The notes: generated by a model not told the origin, from the sequence alone. A stretch of DNA of 64,000 bases from Shumkonia mesophila (GCF_026163695.1 NZ_JAOTID010000004.1:186001-250000), one strand, 5' to 3'; numbered from the stretch's first letter, positions 1-9,402 are shown. Numbers and translations: made by a program.

Positions 1-15
1 AGCCGTTTCCTTTTC

Positions 16-93
16 CGTCATTCCCGCGCACGCGGGAATCCAGGGCAACCGCTCCGTCACTCGCCCTGGACCCCCGCGTTCGCGGGGGTGACG
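16..93. repeat. GTCATTCCCGCG-type palindromic intergenic repeat
   Basis: Two inverted modules face each other: a left half reading CGTCATTCCCGCG..CGCGGGAAT and a right half ending CGCGGGGGTGACG. The same design recurs at least nine times in this window, always outside genes. It resembles the ATTCCC-N8-GGGAAT class of dispersed repeats known from other Proteobacteria (dRS3-like). Confidence 0.8.
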
Positions 94-160
94 ATGAAGA
101 ATGATCCCGCCTGAGCGGAAAACTCCCCAGCGTCCGAAATGACGAAAGAGGGCGGCTCTC

Positions 161-3100
161 CTACATCTCGCGATCGAGCGCGCGGCTCAGCAGCATGTAG
201 AGCTTGCCCATGTCGGAGGCCAGGAAGGTGGTGGAAAGCACGCCCTGGTGGTCGGCCTTCTTGGCGTCCTGCAACAGGGCCTCGAACTGGGTCAGGTAGC
301 GCCCGACGTAGTTCCGGAACTCGCCGTCCCGGCGGTGCATCTCGCGGATCTCCGCCAGCTTCGCCTTCTCGCGGTAGCCCAGCAGCTTGTGAACGAAGAT
401 GCCCTTCTCGCCCTTGTTGAAGCGGCGCCAATCCTCGTCGGTGATGGGCGTCTCCATCAGCCGGCTCATGTCCACGGCGATGGATTGCAGGCGTTCGGAA
501 ATGAAGGTGGCGCGCCTGAGGAAGTCGTCCACCGCCATCTGGCCGGCCCGCGCCCGCAGCGCGTCGGTAATTTCGCGGGCCTCCTGCGAGGCCGCCTGCA
601 GTTCGGTAGTCTGGCGGTCGATGGCCCGCGTCAGCTCGCGCGCCTGTTCGGCCACCGCGGTGGAGGTCCGCCCGAGATCCTCGGAGCGGTCCTTCAAGGT
701 GCGGTCCCAGGCGCCCACCTTGGTGAGCGCCAGTTCCGACACGCTGGAAATCTGCTTGGTGCGCTGGGCCAGCGCCTCGCCCAGGGCCTGCATGCCCCGT
801 TCGGCCTTCTCGTAGACGGTGCTCAGCGATTGCAGGCGCCGGGTCAGGGCCTCGGTGGCGGCCTCGGTCTTGGCGGCGATATCCTGGGTGCGCGCGCCGA
901 GATCGATCGACTGCCCGCCGATGACGTCGCCGATGCGGGTCAGCTTGGCCGACGCGCCATCGGCGGCGGCCGAGGCGTCGTCCGCCCGCCGGGTAAGGGC
1001 CTCGCCGACGCCGTTGAGGCGCGACACCGCCTCGTCGGCCCGGCGGGCCACCGTGTCGGCGGTGGTCGCGATCTCGGTCGTCGAACGTCCGATCTCCTCG
1101 CGGGTGGCCAGCGACTCCCGGCCCAGGGCATGGAGCCGTTCGCGTAACCGTTCGCTGGCGTCCAGCAGTTGGGTGACCGTGCGGCCGGAAATGTCTTCCA
1201 TGTCGGCGGTCCGCTGGCGGAGCGCGCCGCTGACCTCCTCGACCTGCCCCGCCGCCTTTTCTGAGGCCGTCGCCAGGTCGTTCGAATGCTGACGCAGCGC
1301 GTTGGTGACCAGCGCCATCAGCTTGGCCGCGCGGTCCACCGCGTGGGCGACCTCGTGCGACTGCTCGTGCAGGCCCTCGGTCAAGTGCCCGACCCTGTCC
1401 AGGGCCTCGCCCGAGGCGCTGGCGAGGCCGTTCGCCTCGCCGCGCAGCGCATCGCCGAAGGCGTGCACGTGCTGGGAGGCTTCCTCGTAGGCGGCGGTCA
1501 GTTCGGTCGAGCGCTGGCGCAGCATGTCGCCGATTTCGCGCAACCGCGACGAGGAACGCTCCAACGTGCCGTCCAGGGCCTCGGTGTGGCGGCCCAGGGC
1601 ACCGGCCACGTCCTCCAGCTTCCCAGCCGCCCGGTCGGACGCCTCGGCCGCCGTCCTCGCCTGCTCCTGGACAAGATCGCCGACCGCCTTGAGACGGCTT
1701 TCGATGGCGGTCGCGCTCTCGGTGACGTCGCGCTGCCCGTCGCGCAAGCTGCCGGTCACGTCTTGAACCCGGGTCACGGCATCCTGGGACACCGCAGTCA
1801 GATCGCGCGAACGGTCGCGCAGCAGGTCGCCGGTCTCGCCCAACTGGCGGACCGCTTCGTCGGCCGCCCGGGCCAGCACGCCGGCCCGGTGCTCGATGGC
1901 GTCGCCGACGATCGCGATGCGATCGACCGCCTGATCGGAAGTCGCGGACAGGTCCTCGGCCTGGCGCGACAGCGCGTCGTTGACCAGCGACACCAGCTTG
2001 GCCGCCCGTCCCGAGGCCTGGGCAACTTCCCGCGCGCGCTCGTGCAGGGCGTCGCCCGCCTTGGCGACATCGTCGATGGCGCGCGTCGACACGCCGGCCA
2101 GGCCGTCCGATTCCTTCTCCAGCGCCTCGGCCACCGCCTGCACGCGGGCCGCCGCGTCGTCCGAGGTCGCCACCAGATCGCGCAGGCAGCGGCGCATTTC
2201 CTCGCCGACGCCCTGGAGGCGCTGTTCCGCCTTCCCGGAAATGACATCCAGTTCCTGGGTATGCCGGCTCAGGATTTCGCCGGCCCCGGCCATCAGCTTG
2301 GCCGAGCGCGACGACACGCTGGAAAGCTTCTCCACCTGATCGTCGAGCGCCCGGGCGACGGTGTCGATGTTGCCGACCGCGCGGGCCGAGGTCAGCGACA
2401 CCTCCTGCGAGCGCTCGCCGATGGACTGGCTGATTTCCAGCATCTTCGCCAGCGCCGCCTCGGAAACCGCGGTGACGTCGGTCAGCCGTTGCCGGAAGGC
2501 GTCGGCGAGCGTGCCCGCCCGCTCGGCGGAGGCGTCCACCGCGCCCTGGCTCTGGCGCAGCGCCGCGGTAACGTGGGTGAGGCCTGTCACACCCCGGTCG
2601 GCCGCCGCCTCGACGTTCTGGGCGCTCTTGTCCAGTCCATCGGCAATGGCCAGCACATGGGTGCTGGCCTTCTCGGAGGCCGCCGCCAGATCCAGCGAAC
2701 GATGGCGCAGCGCCTCGCTGACAGCCTCCACCCGCACGACAGTCTGCTCGGCCAGCCGGCCAAGATCGTCGGCCCGCCCCTTGACGCTCTCCCCCACCTC
2801 GCCGATGCGGTCCAGGGTTTCGCGGGCCGTTTCGGAAAGATCGGCGGTTCGCCCCTTCAAGCCCTCGCCGACCTTCTCCACCTGGGCCATGACCCGTCCG
2901 GCGGCATCGGCCAGCTCCGCCGCCACCTGGTGCAGCGCGCCGCCGACCGTCTCGATGTCGCCGACCGCGCGGGCCGAGGTTTGCGAAACCTCCTGCGAGC
3001 GCTCGCCCATGGCGTGGCCGGCTTCCTGGATTTTCGACAGCGCGACCGCGGAAGTCTCGCTCACCTCGGTCAACTGCCGGCGGAAGCCATCGGTCAGCGC

Positions 3101-6091
3101 GCCGGCCCGCTCGGCAGAGGCATCCACCGCGCCCTGGCTCTGGCGCAGGGCCGCCGTCACCTTGGCGATTTCGCCGGCACCCCGGTCACTCGCCGCCTCG
3201 ACGGAACGGGCACTCTTGTCCAGCCCTTCGGCGATCGCCAGCACATTGGCGCTGGCCTTCTCGGAGGCTGCCGCCAGATCCAGCGAACGATGGCGCAACG
3301 CCTCGCCGACCGCCCCCACCCGCACGACGGTCTGTTCGGCCAGCCGGGCAAGGTCGTCGGTCCGGCCCTTGAGAGTCTCCCCCACCTCGCCGATGCGGGC
3401 CAGGGTTTCGCGGGCGGTGTCGGAAAGATCGCCGGTGCGGCCCCTCAACCCCTCGCCGACCAGTTCCACCTGGGCCATGACCCGCCCCGAGGCGTCGGCC
3501 AGCTCCGCCGCCACCTGGTGCAGCGTGGCGCCGACGGTCTCGATGTCGCCGGCCGCCTTGGCCGAGGTCGCGGAAACTTCCTGCGAGCGCTCGCCGATGG
3601 ATTGGCTGACGTCCTGGATCTTCGACAGCGCGGCCTCGGAAACCCCGGTGACATCCACCAACCGCTGGCGGAATGCCTCGGTGAGGGCGCCGGTCCGTTC
3701 GGCCGAAGCGTCCACCGCACCCTGGCTCTGGCGCAGCGCCGCCGTCATCCTGGTAATCTCCGTCGTGCCCCGATCCGCGGCCGCCTCGACGGAACGGGCG
3801 CTCTTGTCCAATCCTTCGGCGATGGTCAGCACATGGGTGCTGGCCTTCTCGGAGGCCGCCGCCAGGTCCAGCGAGCGATGGCGCAACGCCTCGCCGACCG
3901 CCCCCACCCGCAGGACGCTTTGATCGGCCAGCCGGCCGAGATCGTCGGCCCGGCCCTTGAGGGCCTCGCCCACCTCGCCGATGCGGGCCAGGGTTTCGCG
4001 GGCGGTGTCGGAAAGATCGCCCGTCCGCCCCTTCAAGCCTTCGCCGACCAGTTCCACCTGGGCCATGACCCGCCCGGCGGCATCGGCCAGTTCCGCCGCA
4101 ACCTGGTGCAGCGTGGCACCGACGGTCTCGATGTCGCCGGCGGCCTTGGCCGAGGTCGCCGAAACTTGCTTCGAGCGCTCGCCGACGGCCTCGCCGACCT
4201 CCTGCATTCTCGACAGCGTGGCCTCGGATACTTCCGTGACGTCCATCAGCTGGCGGCGGAAGGCGTCGGTGAGCGCGCCCGTCCGTTCGGCCGAGGCGTC
4301 CACCGCGCCCTGGCTCTGGCGTAGCGCCGTCGTCACCTTGGCGATTTCCGAGGCGCTCCGCTCGCTCGCCGCTTCGACGGAACGGACGCTCTTGTCCAGC
4401 CCCTCGGCAATCGCCAGCACGTGGGCGCCGGCCTTCTCGGAGGCCGCCGCCAGATCCAGCGAACGATGGCGCAGGGCATCGCCGACGGCCCCCACCCGCT
4501 CCACGCTCTGATCGGCCAGCCGGCCAAGATCGTCGGCCCGGCCCATGACGGCTTCCCCCACCTCGCCGATGCGGGCCAGGGTTTCGCGGGCGGTGTCGGA
4601 AAGATCGCCCGTCCGCCCCTTCAGCCCGTCGCCGACCTTCTCCACCTGGGCCAGGACGCGGCCGGCGACGTCGGTCAGCTCCGCCGCCACTTGGCGCAGC
4701 GCCGTGCCGACGGCATCCGTGCGCGCCGCCGAGGTATCGGAGGTCTCGATCATCTCGCGCGCCTGCTGGCGGAAGGCGTCGCCGCTCTGGCGCACGCTCA
4801 TGGCCACCCGCTCGGAAGTGGCGACCAGATTGCGGGCCTGATCCTCCAGCCCCTCGCCGATCGTCCGCGCGCGTTCCGCCACCTGATCGGAGGTCTCGGT
4901 GAGGACCTTGGACTGTCGGGCCAGGTTGTCCTCGATGCGCGTCGACTGGTCGGCGACCCGCTGGGCCACCTGGTCGAGATCGCCGGCCTGGCGCTGCAGG
5001 ATGTCGCGCATACGCTCGGCCTGGGTGGCCGCCCGATCGGAGCGTTGCGAGAGGTCCTGCGAGCGGTCCTGGAGGATCTCGGCGCCGGTGCGCATCTGCT
5101 GGCCGGCCTCGGCGGAGGCCTTCAGCAGCGTCTGGACGCGTTCCTGCAAAGCCTCATAGGCCGCCTCGGTGCGGGCCGCCGCCTGGGCGGCCGCCGCCGT
5201 CATCTCGATGGCGCTGGCATGGAAGACGCGGGCGGATTCGTTGGCCTTGGTCGACGAGGTCTCGGAGGCTCCGGCCAGTTCCTCGCTGCGCCGCCTCAAG
5301 GCCTCGCTGGCGTCGTCGGCCTGGCTCGACGCCCGCTCCGAAACCGCCGCCAGTTCGTGCGACTGGCGGAACAGCAGATCGCCGACCTCGCGGGCCCGCA
5401 CGGTCGCCTTCTCGGACACCAATTGCAGGTCGTCGGTCTGGCGGCGCAGCGTCTCGGCGATGGCCTGGGCCCGCAGATCGGCGTCCTCGGACACCCGGGC
5501 CAGTTCGAGCGTGCGCTGGCGCACCAGGTCGTTCACCGCCTGGGCGCGGGACGCCGCCTCCTCGGAGGCGCGGGTCAGGTCGCGGGCCTGCTTGCGCAGC
5601 ATCTCGGTGATCTCGGACACCCGCTGCTCCGCGCGGTCCGACGGATAGGCCAGCCGCTGCAGGTGCCAGCGCAGCGCCTGGGTCTCGCGGCGCAGCTGAC
5701 CGCCGCGTTCGTAGAAGGCGACGACCATCCACACCAGGGCCACCGGCGTCAGCACGCCGGCCGCCATGCCGCCCAACTCGTGCGGCAACAGCGACAACAG
5801 GTCGGACCACGGCAGCTGTTCGGTGATGACGTAGATGGCGAAGGCCAGCCAGACGACCGAAAAAACCGCCCCGCCAAGGGCCGCCAGCCGGAACCGCAGA
5901 TGGAAGGGAACGGGCGAGTCGTCCGCCATCAGGCCGCCGGCGGCGAAATCGCCCGCGGCGCCGGGAACGACCGGCGCGTCATCCTGGGGGCCGGCCAACG
6001 CCGGGGCCGGCGCCGCCTCGGCTACCGGCTCGACGGCCGAATCGCTGGCCGGCTCTTTCGATTTCTTGCTCTTTGGGCGACCTTCAACCAC
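161..6091 (-). CDS. Giant two-TM coiled-coil repeat protein, possibly a polarity/scaffold factor (TipN-like)
   Basis: The protein is 1976 aa with a GTG start. Residues 1-60 are a charged Ala/Pro-rich cytoplasmic head. Two hydrophobic segments follow at about 66-90 and 105-128. The rest is almost entirely predicted coiled coil built from a loose repeat of about 25 residues (pattern LRxRSxDLxxASExAxxxVxxVGE). Residues about 497-1280 hold four 196-residue units that are nearly identical to each other. The last 120 residues look globular and contain TDEDWRRFNKGEKGIF and, near the end, SSDMGKLY-like text (ASDMGKLYMLLSRALDREM). From memory this C-terminus resembles TipN-type alphaproteobacterial polarity proteins, which also have two N-terminal TM segments and a long coiled coil; that match is unverified. 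Membrane-anchored cytoplasmic scaffold is the inference. It stands alone, with repeats on both sides. Alternatives: an uncharacterised chemoreceptor-like or kinesin-like annotated coiled coil. Confidence 0.85.
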   Translation of the reverse strand: MVEGRPKSKKSKEPASDSAVEPVAEAAPAPALAGPQDDAPVVPGAAGDFAAGGLMADDSPVPFHLRFRLAALGGAVFSVVWLAFAIYVITEQLPWSDLLSLLPHELGGMAAGVLTPVALVWMVVAFYERGGQLRRETQALRWHLQRLAYPSDRAEQRVSEITEMLRKQARDLTRASEEAASRAQAVNDLVRQRTLELARVSEDADLRAQAIAETLRRQTDDLQLVSEKATVRAREVGDLLFRQSHELAAVSERASSQADDASEALRRRSEELAGASETSSTKANESARVFHASAIEMTAAAAQAAARTEAAYEALQERVQTLLKASAEAGQQMRTGAEILQDRSQDLSQRSDRAATQAERMRDILQRQAGDLDQVAQRVADQSTRIEDNLARQSKVLTETSDQVAERARTIGEGLEDQARNLVATSERVAMSVRQSGDAFRQQAREMIETSDTSAARTDAVGTALRQVAAELTDVAGRVLAQVEKVGDGLKGRTGDLSDTARETLARIGEVGEAVMGRADDLGRLADQSVERVGAVGDALRHRSLDLAAASEKAGAHVLAIAEGLDKSVRSVEAASERSASEIAKVTTALRQSQGAVDASAERTGALTDAFRRQLMDVTEVSEATLSRMQEVGEAVGERSKQVSATSAKAAGDIETVGATLHQVAAELADAAGRVMAQVELVGEGLKGRTGDLSDTARETLARIGEVGEALKGRADDLGRLADQSVLRVGAVGEALRHRSLDLAAASEKASTHVLTIAEGLDKSARSVEAAADRGTTEITRMTAALRQSQGAVDASAERTGALTEAFRQRLVDVTGVSEAALSKIQDVSQSIGERSQEVSATSAKAAGDIETVGATLHQVAAELADASGRVMAQVELVGEGLRGRTGDLSDTARETLARIGEVGETLKGRTDDLARLAEQTVVRVGAVGEALRHRSLDLAAASEKASANVLAIAEGLDKSARSVEAASDRGAGEIAKVTAALRQSQGAVDASAERAGALTDGFRRQLTEVSETSAVALSKIQEAGHAMGERSQEVSQTSARAVGDIETVGGALHQVAAELADAAGRVMAQVEKVGEGLKGRTADLSETARETLDRIGEVGESVKGRADDLGRLAEQTVVRVEAVSEALRHRSLDLAAASEKASTHVLAIADGLDKSAQNVEAAADRGVTGLTHVTAALRQSQGAVDASAERAGTLADAFRQRLTDVTAVSEAALAKMLEISQSIGERSQEVSLTSARAVGNIDTVARALDDQVEKLSSVSSRSAKLMAGAGEILSRHTQELDVISGKAEQRLQGVGEEMRRCLRDLVATSDDAAARVQAVAEALEKESDGLAGVSTRAIDDVAKAGDALHERAREVAQASGRAAKLVSLVNDALSRQAEDLSATSDQAVDRIAIVGDAIEHRAGVLARAADEAVRQLGETGDLLRDRSRDLTAVSQDAVTRVQDVTGSLRDGQRDVTESATAIESRLKAVGDLVQEQARTAAEASDRAAGKLEDVAGALGRHTEALDGTLERSSSRLREIGDMLRQRSTELTAAYEEASQHVHAFGDALRGEANGLASASGEALDRVGHLTEGLHEQSHEVAHAVDRAAKLMALVTNALRQHSNDLATASEKAAGQVEEVSGALRQRTADMEDISGRTVTQLLDASERLRERLHALGRESLATREEIGRSTTEIATTADTVARRADEAVSRLNGVGEALTRRADDASAAADGASAKLTRIGDVIGGQSIDLGARTQDIAAKTEAATEALTRRLQSLSTVYEKAERGMQALGEALAQRTKQISSVSELALTKVGAWDRTLKDRSEDLGRTSTAVAEQARELTRAIDRQTTELQAASQEAREITDALRARAGQMAVDDFLRRATFISERLQSIAVDMSRLMETPITDEDWRRFNKGEKGIFVHKLLGYREKAKLAEIREMHRRDGEFRNYVGRYLTQFEALLQDAKKADHQGVLSTTFLASDMGKLYMLLSRALDREM
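2252..4603 (-). repeat. Four tandem 588-bp coding repeats
   Basis: The landmark CGGAAAGATC (encoding D-L-S-D/E on the minus strand) occurs at 2833, 3421, 4009 and 4597, exactly 588 bp apart each time. Units run 4603-4016, 4015-3428, 3427-2840 and 2839-2252; the fourth diverges in its last 30 codons. Each encodes 196 residues starting LSDTARETLARIGEVGE. There are no frame disruptions, so the array is under protein-level constraint and has expanded or been homogenised in whole units. Confidence 0.95.
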
Positions 6092-6214
6092 GCGCTCTCC
6101 CCCTCCCCGCGTTACGAGCCCGGCCGGAAGGCGACTTCGATCTTATACGATCCATATCTTGATATCAATTTGCCCAACACAACAACCTGTCGGGGGTTCA
6201 CGGATTTTTCCGTT

Positions 6215-6283
6215 CGTCATTCCCGCGCAAGCGGGAATCCGGCCGGAGCCGGGCCCTGGACTTCCGCCTTCGCGGGAGCGACG
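6215..6283. repeat. GTCATTCCCGCG-type palindromic repeat
   Basis: Left module CGTCATTCCCGCGCAAGCGG and right module CTTCGCGGGAGCGACGG lie between the divergently arranged tail of the SDR gene and the start of the giant coiled-coil gene. It occupies the middle of a 261-bp gene-free stretch (6092-6352). Confidence 0.75.
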
Positions 6284-6352
6284 GGAAGCGACACGACGCT
6301 TTCCGTCGGGCCGACTTATACGGCGGATATCCTGAAAATTCCTTTAATACCC

Positions 6353-7093
6353 TTAATATAGGTGCTGGCCGCCGGTCACCCACACTTCGGTGCCGGTCAC
6401 GTAGCCGGCCTCCTCCGAGGCGAGGTAATAGACCGTCGAGGCCACGTCCTCGGGCGCGCCCATGCGGTTGAGCGCGATGCGCGGCACCAACATCTCGTAT
6501 TCGGGCTGGATCATGGCGGTTTCGATCTCGCCCGGCGCCACCGCGTTGACGCGCACCCCCAGCTCGGCGAACTCGTGGGCCATCTGGCGGGTCAGCGCCG
6601 AGAGCGCCGCCTTGGAAATGGAATAGGCCGAGCCGGCGAAGGGATGCACGTAGTGGCCGGCGATGGAGGTGACGTTGACGATGGCCCCCTTGCCCTTGTG
6701 CAGCGCGGTCGCGAAGCCGCGCGACAGGCGCAGCGCCGCGAAGAAGTTGATCTCGAAGACCTCGCGCCACGCGTCGAGGTCGCCGTTGAGGCAGCCCAGG
6801 CGTTCCTTGTAGGGCGTCTTCGGCGACATGCCGGCGTTGTTGACGAGCGCATGCAGCGCCCCGCCGGCGAGAAGCGCGTTGGCCTCCTCGACGAAGCGGG
6901 CGACGCTTTGGGGATCGGCAAGGTCGGTCGGGATGTGGCGGGTCCAGTTGGGGTCCAGCTTGCATTCCTTCGGCACGTCGCCGCGCGAACAGGTCAGGAT
7001 GCGCCAGCCGCGCGCCAGGAACAGCTTGGCGATGGCATGCCCGATGCCGCGGCTGGCGCCGGTGATGACGACGGTTTTGCGCGCTTCGTCCAT
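6353..7093 (-). CDS. Short-chain dehydrogenase/reductase (SDR)
   Basis: A classical SDR of 246 aa, the usual family length. The Rossmann cofactor motif TGASRGIG is at residues 11-18, the NNAG motif is present (VNNAGMS), and the catalytic Ser-Tyr-Lys set is visible as NVTSIAG and SAYSISKAAL. The C-terminus carries the substrate-loop region with APGEIETAM and the family ending VTGGQHLY. The ATG at 7093 was chosen because the Rossmann strand starts five residues later; an upstream in-frame extension has no family similarity. Substrate cannot be read from sequence; NAD(P)(H)-dependent oxidoreduction of an alcohol or ketone is the family role. Cytoplasmic. Confidence 0.9.
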   Translation of the reverse strand: MDEARKTVVITGASRGIGHAIAKLFLARGWRILTCSRGDVPKECKLDPNWTRHIPTDLADPQSVARFVEEANALLAGGALHALVNNAGMSPKTPYKERLGCLNGDLDAWREVFEINFFAALRLSRGFATALHKGKGAIVNVTSIAGHYVHPFAGSAYSISKAALSALTRQMAHEFAELGVRVNAVAPGEIETAMIQPEYEMLVPRIALNRMGAPEDVASTVYYLASEEAGYVTGTEVWVTGGQHLY

Positions 7094-7270
7094 GGAGCGA
7101 ACATTACAGGTCCGCATCGCCTTCTGCAAAGGCCAAGCCCGTTCTGCGGAACCGAAACGCCCTTCGCTTGTTGAACCATCGATTGCCGTCCCAAGGGGAA
7201 GGCGATGCCCCCTGTCCTCGGCTCCCCCGAGGGGGCAGTCCAGCCGGTTCATGCGCTGAGAGGTGAAATC

Positions 7271-7756
7271 ATGAAGGGAAGTCCGAAAGTCATCGAATGT
7301 CTCAACGAGGCCCTGTTCCTGGAACTCGGCGCCGTCAACCAGTACTGGCTGCATTACCGCCTGCTGGAGGACTGGGGATACACCAAGATCGCCAAGCAGG
7401 AGCGCGCCGAATCCATCGAAGAAATGCATCACGCCGACAGGCTGATCGCGCGCATCGTCTTCCTCGAGGGGCGGCCGAAGATGCAGACGGTGGCCAAGCT
7501 GCGCATCGGCCAGGACATCAAGCGGGTGCTGGAGAACGACCTCAAGGGCGAACACGAGGCCCGCGAGGCCTATACCAAGTCGCGCGGCATCTGCCATGAC
7601 GAGGGCGATGTCGTGTCGATGAAGCTGTTCGAAGACCTCCTCAAGGACGAGGAGCACCACATCGACTTCATCGAAAGCCAGCTGCAGTTGATCGAGAACG
7701 TCGGCGTCCAGAACTACGGGCAGCTGAACGCGGGGCCGGCCGACGAAGCGGGCTGA
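7271..7756 (+). CDS. bfr: Bacterioferritin
   Basis: 161 aa, matching the family. It forms a 24-subunit cytoplasmic shell that oxidises Fe(II) and stores it as mineral. All ferroxidase ligands are in the standard positions: Glu18, Glu51, His54, Glu94, Glu127, His130. Met52, the haem axial ligand shared across a subunit dimer, is also present (EMHHAD at 51-56), so this should be a haem-containing, catalytically competent Bfr rather than the Met-less type. The start at 7271 is preceded by GAGAGGTG. It is a single gene; no bfd ferredoxin is adjacent. Confidence 0.97.
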   Translation: MKGSPKVIECLNEALFLELGAVNQYWLHYRLLEDWGYTKIAKQERAESIEEMHHADRLIARIVFLEGRPKMQTVAKLRIGQDIKRVLENDLKGEHEAREAYTKSRGICHDEGDVVSMKLFEDLLKDEEHHIDFIESQLQLIENVGVQNYGQLNAGPADEAG

Positions 7757-7824
7757 ACCGCCGAAACCCTTTCCGCCGCCCGGCGGGCCCTGGACATCGT
7801 CCGATACCGCCCTATCATCAAGCC

Positions 7825-8403
7825 ATGTGCTCGCGCTATGAACTCGTGGCCAGGCCACGCGACCTCGCCGGCCGTTTCCGGCTCTCCGCGGTGCCGCCGG
7901 TCGAGGAGAAGGACGAGATCCGCCCGACCGACGCCGCCCCGGTCGTCACCGGCGACGGCCGCCTCGCGCTCATGACCTGGGGGCTGCCGGCCTTCGACGG
8001 CAAGCCGCTGATCAACGCCAGGGCCGAAACCCTGCGCGAGCGCCCGACCTTCCGGGGCCTCCTCGAACGCCGCTGCCTGGTGCCGGCGACCGCCTATTTC
8101 GAGTGGCGGCGCGACGGCCGGGCCCGGCTGCGCAACCGCATCGCCGCCGCCGACGGCGCGACCTTCGCCTTCGCCGGCCTGACCGACGGCACCCATTTCA
8201 CCATCGTCACCCGCGCCGCCGCCCCGGCCATCGCCCACATCCACGACCGCATGCCGGTCATCCTGGCGGAGAAGGACGAGGCGGACTGGATCAGCCCCGC
8301 CCTGCACTTCGAGGACGTCGCCTCCCTGCTCCTGCCCCAGGCCGGCCGGCCGCTGGCCTTCGTCGAGGAGACGCCGCGCCACTTCCAGCCGAGCCTGTTC
8401 TGA
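7825..8403 (+). CDS. SRAP/YedK-type abasic-site DNA-protein crosslink peptidase-like protein
   Basis: 192 aa with the SRAP (HMCES/YedK) hallmarks: the protein begins Met-Cys-Ser-Arg-Tyr, so removal of Met exposes the catalytic Cys2. The asparagine motif is NARAET, the catalytic glutamate is in AYFEW, and the histidine in HIHDRMPVIL. Family members covalently trap abasic sites in single-stranded DNA and protect them during replication. It is slightly shorter than E. coli YedK. No SOS box was identified upstream. Transcribed toward the universal stress protein gene, separated by a large inverted repeat. Confidence 0.93.
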   Translation: MCSRYELVARPRDLAGRFRLSAVPPVEEKDEIRPTDAAPVVTGDGRLALMTWGLPAFDGKPLINARAETLRERPTFRGLLERRCLVPATAYFEWRRDGRARLRNRIAAADGATFAFAGLTDGTHFTIVTRAAAPAIAHIHDRMPVILAEKDEADWISPALHFEDVASLLLPQAGRPLAFVEETPRHFQPSLF

Positions 8404-8535
8404 ATTTCGGTGACAGAATTTCGGTGACAGTGCACTAAATTCGCGCCAACAACTGTGCCCACCTGGAACGGGAAATGCCGTCGAATTTAGTGCACTGTCA
8501 CCGAAATTATCCGAAATTATCCTGTCACCGAAATA
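8402..8535. repeat. Nested inverted-repeat element, GTGACAGTGCACT variant (REP/RAYT-like)
   Basis: A perfect 27-bp inverted repeat has arms at 8417-8443 and 8482-8508 (core TTTCGGTGACAGTGCACT and its complement) around a 38-nt spacer. Extra half-arms of the same sequence sit outside at 8402-8416 and 8522-8534. It lies between two convergent genes, so it probably also acts as a bidirectional terminator. Same architecture as the elements at 25.7, 43.3 and 46.6 kb but with a different core. Confidence 0.9.
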
Positions 8536-9402
8536 TCAGCGCGCCATGACCACCGGCAGGTCGGCGTGGCCCAGCACGTGGCTGGTGACGCCGCCCAGGA
8601 TGAGGGTGCGCACGCGGCTTTGCGTGTAGGCGCCCATGATCAGAAGGTCGGCGCCCACTTCCTTGCATTCCTTGAGCAGGTCCTCGCCGCCGGCCCGATC
8701 CGCGATCTCGAAGGTGCGGGTCTTGGCGGCGATGCCGTGCCAGGACAGGTACCTGGCAAGCTGCGAGGCGGCGCACGCCCGGGTGCCGCCGCCCTCGGCG
8801 GTGAGGATGAAGACCTCCTCGGCCGATTCCACGAAGGTCATGGCCAGGCGCACGGCGCGCGAGGATTCGTGGCTGCCGTTCCAGGCGATGGCCACCTTGT
8901 GGCCGGCCACCTTGGCGCCGCCCGGCGGGATCACCAGGACGGGGCGGCCGGTCTCGCGGATGGCGGCATTCAGCGTCATGCGGAAGGTGACGTCGCTGTC
9001 GGGGGTCGGCCGGGCCACCACGATGAGGTCGGCCAGGCGCCCGCGCTTGGCGGTGACCTCGTCCTCGCGGCCGGTTTCGTCCACCCAGGCGGCCGACGGG
9101 CCGTTGGGGCCGGGCGGGTTGTCGACCACCGGAAGCGAGAGGCGCTGGCAGGCTTCCTCGAACATGGCGCGCGCCTTCTGGGCGCGGCTCATGGCCTCCT
9201 TCTCGGCGAGGTCGATCATCTCCTCGATCATCGCCCCCGACATGCCCTCGCCCAGCAGCGGCACCGCGTTCTTGGAATCGGCCCGCACGTGGAGGACCTC
9301 GATATGCGCCGCCAGGTGCTGGGCCACGGCGCACGCCGCATCCAGCACTAGTTGCGCGCCTTCCGTACCATCGAGCGGAACGAGAATCGTCTTGATCGGC
9401 AT
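8536..9402 (-). CDS. Universal stress protein, tandem UspA domains
   Basis: 288 aa, two Usp folds in tandem. The first begins MPIKTILVPLDGTEGAQLVL; the second starts near residue 165 (KVAIAWNGSHESSRAV) and ends with the ATP-binding signature GxxGxxxxxxxxGS/T in the form MGAYTQSRVRTLILGGVTS. The first domain lacks an equally clear nucleotide loop, so ATP binding is likely only in the C-terminal half. Cytoplasmic stress-adaptation protein; exact role not predictable. A run of CCTCCC-like sequence upstream of the ATG gives a good ribosome binding site (GGAGGG on the coding strand). Confidence 0.93.
   Translation of the reverse strand: MPIKTILVPLDGTEGAQLVLDAACAVAQHLAAHIEVLHVRADSKNAVPLLGEGMSGAMIEEMIDLAEKEAMSRAQKARAMFEEACQRLSLPVVDNPPGPNGPSAAWVDETGREDEVTAKRGRLADLIVVARPTPDSDVTFRMTLNAAIRETGRPVLVIPPGGAKVAGHKVAIAWNGSHESSRAVRLAMTFVESAEEVFILTAEGGGTRACAASQLARYLSWHGIAAKTRTFEIADRAGGEDLLKECKEVGADLLIMGAYTQSRVRTLILGGVTSHVLGHADLPVVMAR

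Noticed and set aside
1286-4324. Long plus-strand open frame (1012 codons) opposite the giant gene
   Set aside because: It is the complement of the coiled-coil repeats, Gly/Arg/His-rich with no domains. High GC suppresses stop codons on the opposite strand.
2252-4603. Regular spacing suggesting a CRISPR-like array
   Set aside because: The period is 588 bp, repeats are in frame and coding, and no spacer-repeat alternation exists.
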